A stretch of 29,964 nt of DNA, from the NCBI GenBank assembly GCA_019058515.1, contig JAHPYY010000045.1:1-29964 (forward strand), written 5' to 3'. The notes beneath the pieces were generated by a model. That model was not told the DNA's origin and made no database searches. It saw nothing but the letters and a program-made list of their open reading frames with translations. Of this stretch, positions 7,704-16,076 are shown in pieces. The DNA is from Promethearchaeota archaeon (GTDB lineage: Archaea > Asgardarchaeota > Lokiarchaeia > Sigynarchaeales > SOKP01). How positions within the stretch are numbered: the first letter of the stretch is position 1; every line of letters starts with the position of its first letter. Made by a program: the position numbers and the translations under genes.

Positions 7704-7976
7704 ATGAAAGATTATTTTTCACATGATAAACCTAAATTTCAAATTATAAAAAGCTTAAAGGAATTATTTTTTGAATTTTTAAATTTGCATGAACTAATAC
7801 TGGAAAAAAAGGGCAGATATATTGATTGGAACTACTTTCAAAAACATGCAAGTGATGAATTACAAAAAGTACATGTCAAAACATTTAAACAATATAGAAC
7901 ACAATGGTTTCTAAAAATTAAAAATGTAAAGTTCAAGGAATATGTTAAGATTAATAATTTATACTCATATTCGTAG
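7704..7976 (+). CDS. N-terminal ORF in frame with the first GIY-YIG gene
   Basis: A 90-codon frame from ATG 7704 ends at TAG 7974-7976. The next gene (from 8043) is in the same reading frame and there are no other stops between 7977 and 8043, so the two could be one gene with a single in-frame amber codon. The product is basic and helical, with a possible helix-turn-helix segment around IDWNYFQKHASDELQKVHVK. It is either the separated N-terminal domain of the GIY-YIG protein or a small gene of its own. The second GIY-YIG gene in this window has no matching N-terminal region. The 200 bp before it (7504-7703) hold no gene I can see. Confidence 0.45.
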   Translation: MKDYFSHDKPKFQIIKSLKELFFEFLNLHELILEKKGRYIDWNYFQKHASDELQKVHVKTFKQYRTQWFLKIKNVKFKEYVKINNLYSYS

Positions 7977-8042
7977 AAGAAAAAGTCAAAATACTCCTCT
8001 GCTGGTATTCAAGTTGTCAATCTTCAGGCAATTATTCAAAAT

Positions 8043-10052
8043 TTGGTAAATAAAGAGGAAAAGTGGATAATAAAACGTGAACTTCAAGAAGTAAGTAATA
8101 TTAAATTTAACGGCAATTTTTCTTCTAAAAATCTTCATAAAATATATAAAAATCGCAAATTACATAGATGGTACGGTTATGTTTATCTATTGTTTCAAAC
8201 ATTAGATAGTCAAGGAAAACAAGTTGATGTTAGATTCAAGAATGGTCAAATTATAACAAATGGAAAATTTGTTGTCGGTTTTACTACTAAACGATGGGTT
8301 GAAAGGTGGTATCATTATAAATTAGATGCATTAAAATATGGAAAAACTCAAGAAGTTCATCAATTAATTAGTACTTTACAAAATGCAGGAATCAATTTAG
8401 ATAACGCATTTGATTGGGATATATTAGAATTTTGTTGGACGGATTCCAAACTTAGAACTAGAGAAGCTGATTGGATTGATAGACTAAATGCAAAAAATCC
8501 TCTATTAGGTGGGCTTAATACCATTTCAGGGGGTAGTGGTGGCTCTAAAGTAAGCATTCCAAGATCAGTATTAATACCATATATTGCATCGGTATTTTGG
8601 CAAATGGAGATTCTTCGCTTTTTAAAAAAAAAATATAAAATTGGACTAACTATAGATGTTGTTAGGCAAAGAATCGTTGATTATTGGGGTAGTATGGAAG
8701 AAGCACGAGTAAAATTTCTTTTACCCATACTGAAAAATTTATTTAGAAATGGTTATTCATCAGAATATTTAACTAACAATGTTTTTAATAGAACTCCTCA
8801 CACCATAAACAGCTGGAGTAAGAATTTTTGGAATAAAACCGCTGAAACAAAAAGAAAAGAATTATTAAAAGAGAATTTAGCATATTTAATAATTAATGGA
8901 TTAGAATATCGAGAAATAGATGAAAATTTAAGAGGATTGCCTTGGTCAACAATTAACGATTATATAATAAGATGGTGGGGTGGATTAAAAAAAGCTAGAA
9001 GTATATTAATGAAACCCATTATTGCTGAAGCATTGGAAAACTCTCTCGAACCTATTAAAATCGCTAGAACGCTTGGACATGAAGATATAGGACGAGTTCG
9101 AAAGTTTATTCATATTTTTTGGAATATTCCAAATGCACTTAAAGGTGATTGGAATCCGATTAATGATTTTATATTTAGTGTTAGAAAGTTGGGGCTTTCA
9201 AAAGAAGAAATTTTGCATTTAACACATGATAAATTATTAAGAAGGTTGAAAGAAGTAAAAGAACGGGATGCATCACTTATAAAACGAATGGTAATAGGTT
9301 TAAATATCACTATTACACTCGAAGATTTAAAGGAATTTAATATAGACAATCCTGAAATTCCTGCATTTAAAAATGGTCATCCCACAAAAGAATTCATTTC
9401 GTGGTTAATAAAAAAGGGAAAGATGAAAGAGAATATTGATATAGCTCTCCCAATTTCACCCCAAGGATTCAATAAGAAAAAATCTAGCAAGCATCAAGAG
9501 AAAATTCAAACTAATCTAAGTTCGGAGTATCCTAATGCTTATATAAACACAGAATATCCTAATCCCTTGAACAATCAAATAGAACAAGAGGAGGAAGATT
9601 TAAACGAATCGTGGTTATGGTTCTCAAAACAAGTAAGAGACGATAATCTAAAGATGATAAATAGATTATTGGAAAGTACGAGAAACAGAGACATTGAAAA
9701 AAGTAAAGGATTCAGTAAAGAAGAACCATCGAAATATCGAGAAAGAGAGGAATTAGAGAACTTTTTTTCTGAGAAAGAAAGTTTAGATCCTGATTTAGGT
9801 TCAGCAATATCAGAAAGCAAACTCATACCTCCTAGTCAAATTGACCTTAATGAATTAAGCACCACAAACATTCCAGATATTACAAAAAATCAACCATTAA
9901 ATCCATTAGTTAATCAAATTGATCTAGATGCCTTCAAAAGCTATCCTTCTTCAGTATCCAGTGAAATACCTATACCAGAAGAACACCACTATAGTGAGAG
10001 AGAAGTAATATTTTCATTAAGTAGAAATATTAAATTTTCGAAGATCTCATGA
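8043..10052 (+). CDS. GIY-YIG nuclease with tandem helix-turn-helix modules
   Basis: Residues about 43-165 match a GIY-YIG nuclease: WYGYVYLL stands for the GIY strand, FVVGFTT (76-82) for the YIG strand, the catalytic Arg is in ERW (R88), the metal-binding Glu in READWI (E141), and a terminal Asn in GLNTISGG (N159). Residues about 170-390 contain repeated helical modules, each ending in a W-x-G/N-x3-A-R-like box (YWGSMEEAR, FWNKTAETKR, WWGGLKKAR), likely stacked helix-turn-helix units that read DNA. The last 230 residues are polar and low-complexity. Start shown is a TTG without a good ribosome-binding site; the frame is open back to a TAG at 7974. Such domain pairs are typical of homing or other mobile nucleases. 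It sits inside the ribosomal block, between uS14 and uS8, which is foreign to that operon. Confidence 0.78.
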   Translation: MVNKEEKWIIKRELQEVSNIKFNGNFSSKNLHKIYKNRKLHRWYGYVYLLFQTLDSQGKQVDVRFKNGQIITNGKFVVGFTTKRWVERWYHYKLDALKYGKTQEVHQLISTLQNAGINLDNAFDWDILEFCWTDSKLRTREADWIDRLNAKNPLLGGLNTISGGSGGSKVSIPRSVLIPYIASVFWQMEILRFLKKKYKIGLTIDVVRQRIVDYWGSMEEARVKFLLPILKNLFRNGYSSEYLTNNVFNRTPHTINSWSKNFWNKTAETKRKELLKENLAYLIINGLEYREIDENLRGLPWSTINDYIIRWWGGLKKARSILMKPIIAEALENSLEPIKIARTLGHEDIGRVRKFIHIFWNIPNALKGDWNPINDFIFSVRKLGLSKEEILHLTHDKLLRRLKEVKERDASLIKRMVIGLNITITLEDLKEFNIDNPEIPAFKNGHPTKEFISWLIKKGKMKENIDIALPISPQGFNKKKSSKHQEKIQTNLSSEYPNAYINTEYPNPLNNQIEQEEEDLNESWLWFSKQVRDDNLKMINRLLESTRNRDIEKSKGFSKEEPSKYREREELENFFSEKESLDPDLGSAISESKLIPPSQIDLNELSTTNIPDITKNQPLNPLVNQIDLDAFKSYPSSVSSEIPIPEEHHYSEREVIFSLSRNIKFSKIS

Positions 10053-10423
10053 AATTTAGATAATTCAGTTTTATTTTGATTTGAAATATTTTCATCTTTA
10101 ATATCTAAATAAAGATCAAAACATTTCTGTGTATAAATTAAATAATATTTATATTCATTATTTAATAAATTATCAGAAAGACATAACCCTCTTGTAAAAT
10201 ATTCAAGTAATAAGTTATCATCATCAATTCTATTCAATTCGGAATATTCTATTGCATATTTTAATCAAAATTTATGAATTGCCCAAAAAAGAGATAATAA
10301 CTTTTTATGTATATATATATTGCTATCTGTAGTATTTGTATAGTAAGTATTTAAAAGCTCATAATTACGCGTTATCAAGAACTGTAAGAATTGATAAAAA
10401 TATCTAAAAGAATAATGTAACAT
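9989..10423 (-). pseudogene. Antisense ORF with in-frame TGA, unrecognised
   Basis: On the minus strand one frame reads from ATG 10423 to a stop at 9989, broken once by TGA at 10265-10267. Without that codon it would encode about 143 residues rich in Tyr, Phe, Leu and Asn, with protein-like composition on both sides of the TGA (LLSLFWAIHKF before it, LKYAIEYSELNRIDDD after it). I do not recognise it. The intact part (82 codons from 10237) may be expressed alone. It overlaps the 3' end of the GIY-YIG gene by 64 bp, tail to tail. A selenocysteine at the TGA is unlikely, since the context shows no redox motif. Confidence 0.35.
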
Positions 10424-10528
10424 ACCATTTATACGTAGATATTCTTCACTCTTGCATTGCCCTTATGAACATTTAACGTGATAATCCCTCCCGTTTGAAT
10501 TCTTAATCCACATCGTAAACACATTTAT

Positions 10529-12552
10529 GTGTTTTGCGATAATTGCAAAAAATACACTAAAATCAAAAAGTTTTGGCACCGTATTCGGAATAAAGTATCT
10601 AAAAAGTCCACGATAAAAAATCGGATTATACAAGAATTTTCGAGTTCTTCCTCTAATATGAGATACCAATTCAATACTCGAAGATCTTTGTCAGAATCAG
10701 GGAGAAATTCTTTCCAGAATTATATTAATTTCTTAAATACGAATAATTTACGGAAGGACGAAAATTCGAGGGAGTTTAATAGTATTAATAGTAAAATTAA
10801 TATAAAGGAAAACCAAGTTTTTATGTCAGCAAAACATGAAGATGGTAACGAATCTTGTGTAAATAGATTCTTAGATCTTCATTTTCCCTTACTTCTAGAG
10901 GATAACATTTTCTTAAATTGGGAATATATTTGCGATATATGTTCTAAGGCTCATCTTAACCAAAACGCTATCCCTTCAGGACATTATGTAAAGGGAATGG
11001 AGAATTTAATTTTCATACGCTTACCGAAATTTAATAAAATATTCGAGAATTGGATATATCAGACATATGGGATGAGCTCAGAGGAGTTTATCAGAGATCA
11101 TAATTTAGTGCAATTTTCCAAAAAGAGTCATAAAGTCTCCGAGGGATATTTACCCAAACCTTTACCTATTGATTTCGATCGATTAGTATCTCCACTTATA
11201 AAAAACCTCAAGCAATATGTTGTTAAACAAGATAAAAAGGAATATTCAAATAGACGATATGGGGGTACCCATCCTGATATTGACTTAATAAACATCTACT
11301 CTAATAGAAGCATCCACAAATGGTTTGGTATTATATATAAAATAACTCAAAAAAAAGATTTAAATAATAATCCTATAGATAATGGTTTAATACAAATTGG
11401 ATTTTCTACTGAACGATTTTCTTCTAGATGGTATTGGTATCAGCGTGACGCATTTATCGAATGCAGGGAGGGAGAAATCTACGAACTTATGAAGAATATT
11501 AAAAATGCTGGAGAAAATCTAAGAAAGGTAACAAAGCTCTCAAAGACTGGAATAGGGTATATTGGTAAAAACAAATCTTTTACGTGGGAAATTTTAGAAA
11601 TTTGTTGGTCAGATGCGAAACTCAGGACACTTGAAATTGAGTGGATCGGAAAATTTAGGTCTGCTTTCGGGGACCGCGTTGGAAATGTGGATATAGGGGA
11701 GGAGGGGGGAGCAGAATAGTAGTACCGCCTATTTTATTAATTCCATTAATTGCTAAGGGGTATTGGAGTCCTGATATCTCAGAAATCCTTAAAAACGAGT
11801 ATGGTATAGTTTGCTCTAATGATGTAGTTCTTAAACGAATAAACGAGTATTGGGGTAGTATGGATAATGCTAGATGTTTATTTCTCAAACCAATTTTACG
11901 ATTATTAATGAGTCAAGGTTATTCTGCAACCTTTCTTGCAACAAATATATATCCTCATGAATCTAGTCATGGAGTTGCATATCTTTCTAAAGCAATTTGG
12001 AACGAAGATTTTCAAAAAAAACGGTTAGAATTTCTTAAGCAAAACCTTATTAAATTTTTCAGAAGAGGATACGAGACTTATGAAATGGATAAACTCTTAA
12101 AGGGCGTTCCTTGGGAGATTGTTAACGACTACATTTCAGAATGGTGGGGATCTATTAAAGAGGCTCGAATTCATATTGTAAAATACACTATTAGTAAAAT
12201 GCTATCTAAAGGTGTTAGTTTAAAGGATATTGCAATTTCATTAAAGCAGGATTCTATTGATAGATTGAGAAAGCAAATCTCGTTGTTTTGGGGGTTTAGA
12301 GGAGGTCAATGTCTATGGGGGGCAATACTGAAATTTGTAAAATACATTAAATTTAAAAAATTGTCCCCAGAACTAGTCTATTACTTAAATTACGCTTCAA
12401 TAAAAGAGGAACTCAAGGATTTAAGGTATCTTAAGTTTCTTAATGAGTATGAGAAAAATCCTAATATGGAACTCTCAAAATTTAAATCGCTATTTCCAAA
12501 TTTATCAAAATCAACATATTATAACTGGAAAAATAAGGCAGATAAACCATAA
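10529..12552 (+). pseudogene. Second GIY-YIG nuclease/HTH gene, split by a -1 frameshift
   Basis: The first frame (GTG 10529 to TAG 11719, 396 codons) has two zinc-type Cys pairs (CDNC at residues 3-6, CDIC at 135-138), then a GIY-YIG domain: KWFGIIYKI (265-273), LIQIGFST, R300 in SSRW, and E369 in LEIEWIG. It ends where its paralogue has the final GLNTISGG. The paralogue's continuation is found in the -1 frame from about 11698 (GGGGSRIVVPPILLIPLI, then EYWGSMDNAR, EWWGSIKEAR) and runs to 12552, giving the same helix-turn-helix modules. The switch lies in a G-run containing G-GGG-GGA (11704-11710) in slippery register. Joined, the product is about 674 aa. Either a disabled gene, a sequence error, or programmed -1 frameshifting. 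Confidence 0.65.
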
Positions 12553-12593
12553 GCGTTTAGAATTTTTTACTTAGTTTATTGTAGAGTCAAAAA

Positions 12594-12625
12594 TAGTTGT
12601 TTTTTAAGTTTTTTTATATTGCTCT
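12594..12625 (+). terminator. T-rich stretch after the second GIY-YIG gene
   Basis: T-runs (TTGTTTTTTAAGTTTTTTTATATT, about 12596-12620) follow the stop by roughly 45 bp and would end transcription from the inserted genes in an archaeon. The rest of the 259-bp gap to uS8 is very AT-rich with no gene; it presumably holds the uS8 promoter. Confidence 0.4.
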
Positions 12626-12811
12626 TAAACTTTATGGTTTTGTATGAGATTTCAATACTAATTAATAAAATTAAAATTTATTCCATTACTAAATAGGACT
12701 ATATGGATTAGTATATGTAAAAAAATTGAATATTAATTATTGAATTTATTTTTGATTTTTTTAATTGATATTAAATGAAATTAGACATAATATGAGGATC
12801 GACTCTTAAAA

Positions 12812-13224
12812 ATGACGAACACATTAGCAGACGCATGTAATCAAATAAAAAACGCAGAAAGAGCTAAAAAGAAAGATGTTATAATTAGTCCCGCGTCTAA
12901 ATTACTCCAACATATCTTAAGAATATTTCAAAGCCATGCCTACGTCAATAAACTCAAGTTTATTCAAGGTTAGTTGGTGAGTTCGAGAGATATGATGATG
13001 GTCGACAAGGAAAATTTAGAATAGCGTTATTAGGAAAGATTAACGAATGTCGCGCATTAATGCGCCTTAATTACAAACTAAGCCAATTCGAAGCGTTAGA
13101 AAGAAGATTACTTCCGGCTCCGGGATTAGGACTCGTTATCATGACGACAAATGAAGGCATAATGACGATGAAAGAAGCAGAAGAAAAGCAGATAGGTGGG
13201 AGTACGCTTTGTTATATCTATTAA
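12812..13224 (+). CDS. rps8: Small-subunit ribosomal protein uS8 (S8p), interrupted by about 29 nt
   Basis: Essential 16S rRNA-binding protein. The first frame from ATG 12812 gives the family N-terminus (TLADACNQIKNAERAKKKDV, PASKLLQHILRIFQSHAYV) but reaches TAG at 12971-12973. The rest of uS8 continues in the -1 frame (GEFERYDDGRQGKFRIALLG, LPAPGLGLVIMTTNEGIMT, KEAEEKQIGGSTLCYIY) to TAA 13222-13224. Leaving out 29 nt (12947-12975, or the equivalent cuts one to three bases earlier) joins AYV to GEFE, matching the conserved family sequence GYIGEFE, and gives 127 aa, the normal archaeal length. Both halves look fully conserved, so this is not an old pseudogene. See the separate entry for the inserted bases. 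Its TAA overlaps the AAAGGTGA of uL6. Confidence 0.85.
12947..12975 (+). other. 29-nt interrupting segment within uS8
   Basis: These bases separate the two halves of uS8. Directly after the valine codon GTC (12944-12946) comes a perfect 6-bp hairpin, AATAAA (12947-12952) and TTTATT (12959-12964) with loop CTCAAG. Then follow CAAGG, a TAG in the upstream frame (12971-12973) and GTT (12973-12975), a codon readable by the same valine tRNA as GTC. I tried to fold the junction as a bulge-helix-bulge archaeal intron and found no convincing one. Options are translational bypass, RNA removal by another route, a recent insertion, or an assembly error. Confidence 0.6.
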
Positions 13225-13236
13225 AGGTGAAAAAAC

Positions 13237-13818
13237 ATGGTTAAAGTAGCGTTCTTTAGAGAGGAATTAGAAATTCCCGAAGGAGTAGAGGTTACGCTCA
13301 AAGGGAATAATGTAATTACGATTAAAGGCCCAGAAGGTGGTCCTATTACAAAAGACTTCTCTCACGCAAGAGGTATAACTATTGAAATTGAAGATAAAAA
13401 AATCTTATTTAACACCAATTTTCCTAAGAGTAAAACTCTAGCGTTAATAAACACCATTATCAACATAACTAATAACTTAATTCTCGGGGTTCAAACGAAT
13501 TTTAAATATTACTGCAAAATATGCTACAGCCATTTCCCCTTTAATGCTGAAGTTAAGGAAAACAAAAGGGAAATTCATGTCGTCAATTTCCTGGGAGAAC
13601 GAGCTCCAAGGAAAACAAAATACTTAGATAATATGAAAGTTTCGGTAGAGGGGGACGACATCGTACTAATTGGCCCCGATAAAGAATCACTAGGACAAAC
13701 AGCAGCAAGTTTAAAAAGAATTTGTCGAATAAGGAAAAAGGATCCTCGTGTGTTTCAAGATGGCGTTTACCTTTACAAAAAACAACTTGGAGACGAAATT
13801 TTATGGCAAATAAAATAA
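13237..13818 (+). CDS. rpl6: Large-subunit ribosomal protein uL6 (L6p)
   Basis: Two-domain protein at the base of the L7/L12-stalk side of the large subunit. Family features: EELEIPEGVEVTLKGNNVITIKGPEG at the N-terminus (in two adjacent motifs), the central YSHFPFNAEVK, then the second domain with VNFLGERAPRKTKYL and DKESLGQTAASLKRICRIRKKD. 193 aa is slightly longer than typical (about 180). AAAGGTGA at 13223-13230 precedes the ATG by 6 bp and overlaps the uS8 stop, so it is translated from the same message as uS8. Confidence 0.96.
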   Translation: MVKVAFFREELEIPEGVEVTLKGNNVITIKGPEGGPITKDFSHARGITIEIEDKKILFNTNFPKSKTLALINTIINITNNLILGVQTNFKYYCKICYSHFPFNAEVKENKREIHVVNFLGERAPRKTKYLDNMKVSVEGDDIVLIGPDKESLGQTAASLKRICRIRKKDPRVFQDGVYLYKKQLGDEILWQIK

Positions 13819-13844
13819 GGAGATTCATTGAGGGAGTGTAACCA

Positions 13845-14342
13845 ATGCAGGATAAAAAAAAGATGTTAGAACTAAGGAAAAAGATGAAACAAAAAAGGCC
13901 ATCGTTTCGTAGAGTAGAATCATGGCGATACATGCGCGTAAAGGATAGCTGGAGAAAAGCACGGGGTATCGACTCCCAAACAAGGAAAAAAACAAAATCG
14001 GGTGTAAAGTCACCTTCAATTGGCTATAGAAGCCCAAAAAAAGTAAGAGGATTACATCCCTCAGGTTATGAGGAAGTAAATGTTATTACGTTAAAAGATT
14101 TTGAAAATTTAAACAATAAAAAACATGCTATCAAAATTTCCACCAAATTGGGTGCGAAAAAGAGAGTAGCCATCATTGATTACGCTCAAAAAAATAAATT
14201 TAAAATTTTAAACCTCGGTATTCCTCTACAAGAGATAGAAGAATTAGAAGCTTTAACAGAGATTGGAGATTCCGAAGACGAATTTTATGATGAGGATGAG
14301 TTAGATTTAGAAGATTTAGATGAATTAGGCGAGGATTATTAA
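13845..14342 (+). CDS. rpl32e: Large-subunit ribosomal protein eL32 (L32e) with acidic tail
   Basis: Archaeal/eukaryotic-specific large-subunit protein. The core is clear: FRRVESWRYMRVKDSWRKARGIDS, the VKSPSIGYRSPKKVRGLHPSGYEEV region, and KLGAKKRVAIIDYAQKNKFKILN. After this core comes a tail of roughly 40 residues made mostly of Glu, Asp and Leu, giving 165 aa against about 130 in most archaea. It follows uL6 by 26 bp and precedes eL19 by 14 bp. Confidence 0.93.
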   Translation: MQDKKKMLELRKKMKQKRPSFRRVESWRYMRVKDSWRKARGIDSQTRKKTKSGVKSPSIGYRSPKKVRGLHPSGYEEVNVITLKDFENLNNKKHAIKISTKLGAKKRVAIIDYAQKNKFKILNLGIPLQEIEELEALTEIGDSEDEFYDEDELDLEDLDELGEDY

Positions 14343-14356
14343 CTAGGTGAAATCGT

Positions 14357-14812
14357 ATGAACTTAAAAGCACAAAGAAGAATGGCAGCGGAAATAATGAA
14401 ATGTGGTAAAAACAGAGTATATTTTGAGCCGTATTTAATTGAAGATATTTCAATGGCAATAACTCGGGAAGATATACGAAATCTCATTAAAGAAGGAGTA
14501 ATAAGAAAAAAATATGTTAAGGGAATTTCCAAAACAAGAAAAAATATACGGCACGAACGAAGGAAGAAAGGAAGAGCTCGTGGTTTAGGAAAGAGAAAAG
14601 GTACTAAGAACGCAAGAACTCCAAAGAAGAAGGCGTGGATGAGGCGAATTCGACCTCAACGAAGAGAACTCAAAAAGTTACGTGATAGAAAATTAATCAC
14701 GAAATCAACTTATAGAAAGTTGTACAAAAACGCTAAAGGCGGTATGTTTGATAGTATCGCGCAACTTAACAGATATATTAAAGAAAAAGAATTATTAAGG
14801 AGGGGACGATAA
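14357..14812 (+). CDS. rpl19e: Large-subunit ribosomal protein eL19 (L19e)
   Basis: Archaeal/eukaryotic protein with a long helical tail reaching between subunits. Recognised by NLKAQRRMAAEIMKCGKNRV at the N-terminus, DIRNLIKEGVIRKK, and the very basic RKKGRARGLGKRKGTKNAR followed by W-M-R-RIRPQRRELKKLRD. 151 aa is the normal length. AGGTGA 6 bp before the ATG is the ribosome-binding site. Confidence 0.96.
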   Translation: MNLKAQRRMAAEIMKCGKNRVYFEPYLIEDISMAITREDIRNLIKEGVIRKKYVKGISKTRKNIRHERRKKGRARGLGKRKGTKNARTPKKKAWMRRIRPQRRELKKLRDRKLITKSTYRKLYKNAKGGMFDSIAQLNRYIKEKELLRRGR

Positions 14813-14813
14813 T

Positions 14814-15407
14814 ATGGCAAAAGGTCCTCGGTATAGACGACCATTTCGAAGAAGAACTGAAGGAAAAACGAATTATCACAAACGTTTGAAGCTGTTAAAG
14901 TCCAGAAAACCCAGATTAGTTATTCGTGCTTCGACGAAACACATAACAGTTCAAGTTATTGAATCAAAGTTGGGAGGAGATAAAGTATTAACCTCTGGTA
15001 TTTCAAACGAATTAAAAAAAAAATTCGATTGGAAAGCTAATACAGGAAACATTCCGGCAGCCTATTTAACTGGATATCTCGTCGGAAAAAGAGCTATAAA
15101 AAATAATATTACTGATGCCGTGACAGACTTAGGAATACTCTACCATCGAAATCGAGTATTAGCCGCCTTTAAAGGTGCAATAGATGCTGGCATGGAAATT
15201 TCGTATAATGAGGAGTTCTTTCCAGAGAATTTTGAAGAAACGATTAAAGGAGCGCAAGTGGAATCGCTGGCTAAATCTTTGAAGGAAAACGACCCCGAAG
15301 TTTATGAACGAATGTTTTCTGGCTATTTAAAGCGAAATAAAGTGGATCCAACTAAAATAAGTAAGATGTTTAATGATTCTTTGAAAAAAATTGAAAATTT
15401 AAGATAA
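14814..15407 (+). CDS. rpl18: Large-subunit ribosomal protein uL18 (L18p/L5e)
   Basis: Binds 5S rRNA together with uL5. Archaeal features: GPRYRRPFRRRTEGKTNYHKR at the start (split over two motifs), KPRLVIRASTKHITVQVI, the AAYLTGYLVGKRA segment and DLGILYHRNRVLAAFKGAIDAG. The C-terminal 65 residues form the archaeal extension. It starts one base after the eL19 stop, with AGGAGGGG upstream. Confidence 0.95.
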   Translation: MAKGPRYRRPFRRRTEGKTNYHKRLKLLKSRKPRLVIRASTKHITVQVIESKLGGDKVLTSGISNELKKKFDWKANTGNIPAAYLTGYLVGKRAIKNNITDAVTDLGILYHRNRVLAAFKGAIDAGMEISYNEEFFPENFEETIKGAQVESLAKSLKENDPEVYERMFSGYLKRNKVDPTKISKMFNDSLKKIENLR

Positions 15408-15426
15408 TAATTGGTGTTTAATAATC

Positions 15427-16041
15427 ATGATGCGAAGGAAGAAAGTTGAGGAAAGCTGGATTCCAAAAACTAGATTAGGAGAGCTTGTTCAACAGGGATT
15501 AATTACTTTAGATAAAATTTATCAAAATAATTTAGTTGTTAAAGAGAAAGAAATTATTGATATTTTGCTTCCCCAATTATCCGAAAGCGTAATTAACATA
15601 GCAATGGTCCAACAAATGACTGCCAGTGGTCAAAGATCTAAATTTAAGGCGGTGGTAATCGTTGGAGCCGACGGATTTCTGGGATTTGCTTCTTCAAAAA
15701 GTAGAGAAGTAGGACCCGCGATAAGAAAGGCCATAGAAAAAGCCAAACTTTCAGTGGTTCCTGTATTGAGAGGTTGTGGAAGCATGGAATGCGGATGTGG
15801 TGGTACTCACAGCATTCCGTTTAAAGTTAGCGGAAAATGTGGATCGGTTCGAATAAATCTTATTCCTGCACCAGCAGGAGTAGGGTTGGCGTGTGCAGAT
15901 AAAGTAAAACAAGTTTTAAAAATGTGTGGAATAGAAGATATATGGAGTAAGACTTTTGGAGACACACGCTCAAGTGAAAATCTCGTAAAAGCAACATTTG
16001 ATGCTTTAAAAAATGCGCATAAGTTCAATTTTAATATATAA
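15427..16041 (+). CDS. rps5: Small-subunit ribosomal protein uS5 (S5p/S2e)
   Basis: Protein at the mRNA entry and decoding region. The double-stranded-RNA-binding-like domain (MTASGQRSKFKAVVIVGADG, then GFASSKSREVGPAIRKAIEKA) and the C-terminal domain (GCGGTHSIPFKVSGKCGSVRI, LIPAPAGVGLACADKVKQVL) are both typical. Length 204 aa is normal. Two ATGs in a row occur at 15427 and 15430; either may start translation. Confidence 0.96.
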   Translation: MMRRKKVEESWIPKTRLGELVQQGLITLDKIYQNNLVVKEKEIIDILLPQLSESVINIAMVQQMTASGQRSKFKAVVIVGADGFLGFASSKSREVGPAIRKAIEKAKLSVVPVLRGCGSMECGCGGTHSIPFKVSGKCGSVRINLIPAPAGVGLACADKVKQVLKMCGIEDIWSKTFGDTRSSENLVKATFDALKNAHKFNFNI

Positions 16042-16076
16042 TATAAGTGATGGAAACAATGGTAATTGGTGAGAAC

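Noticed and set aside
7974..7976. TAG read as pyrrolysine in this organism
   Set aside because: TAG ends the zinc-ribbon gene at 25509-25511, the uS8 problem is a frame change rather than TAG alone, and other interruptions use TGA or TAA. No pyrrolysine genes are in the window.
12968..12978. Short five-base hop GGT-TAGTT-GGT in uS8
   Set aside because: The codons match and it skips the stop, but the product would keep seven extra residues (NKLKFIQ) inside a highly conserved part of uS8; the 29-nt skip fits the family exactly.
12925..13000. Bulge-helix-bulge intron in uS8
   Set aside because: For the cut sites that restore the protein, I could not form the 4-bp central helix flanked by 3-base bulges. 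RNA removal by another mechanism is not excluded.
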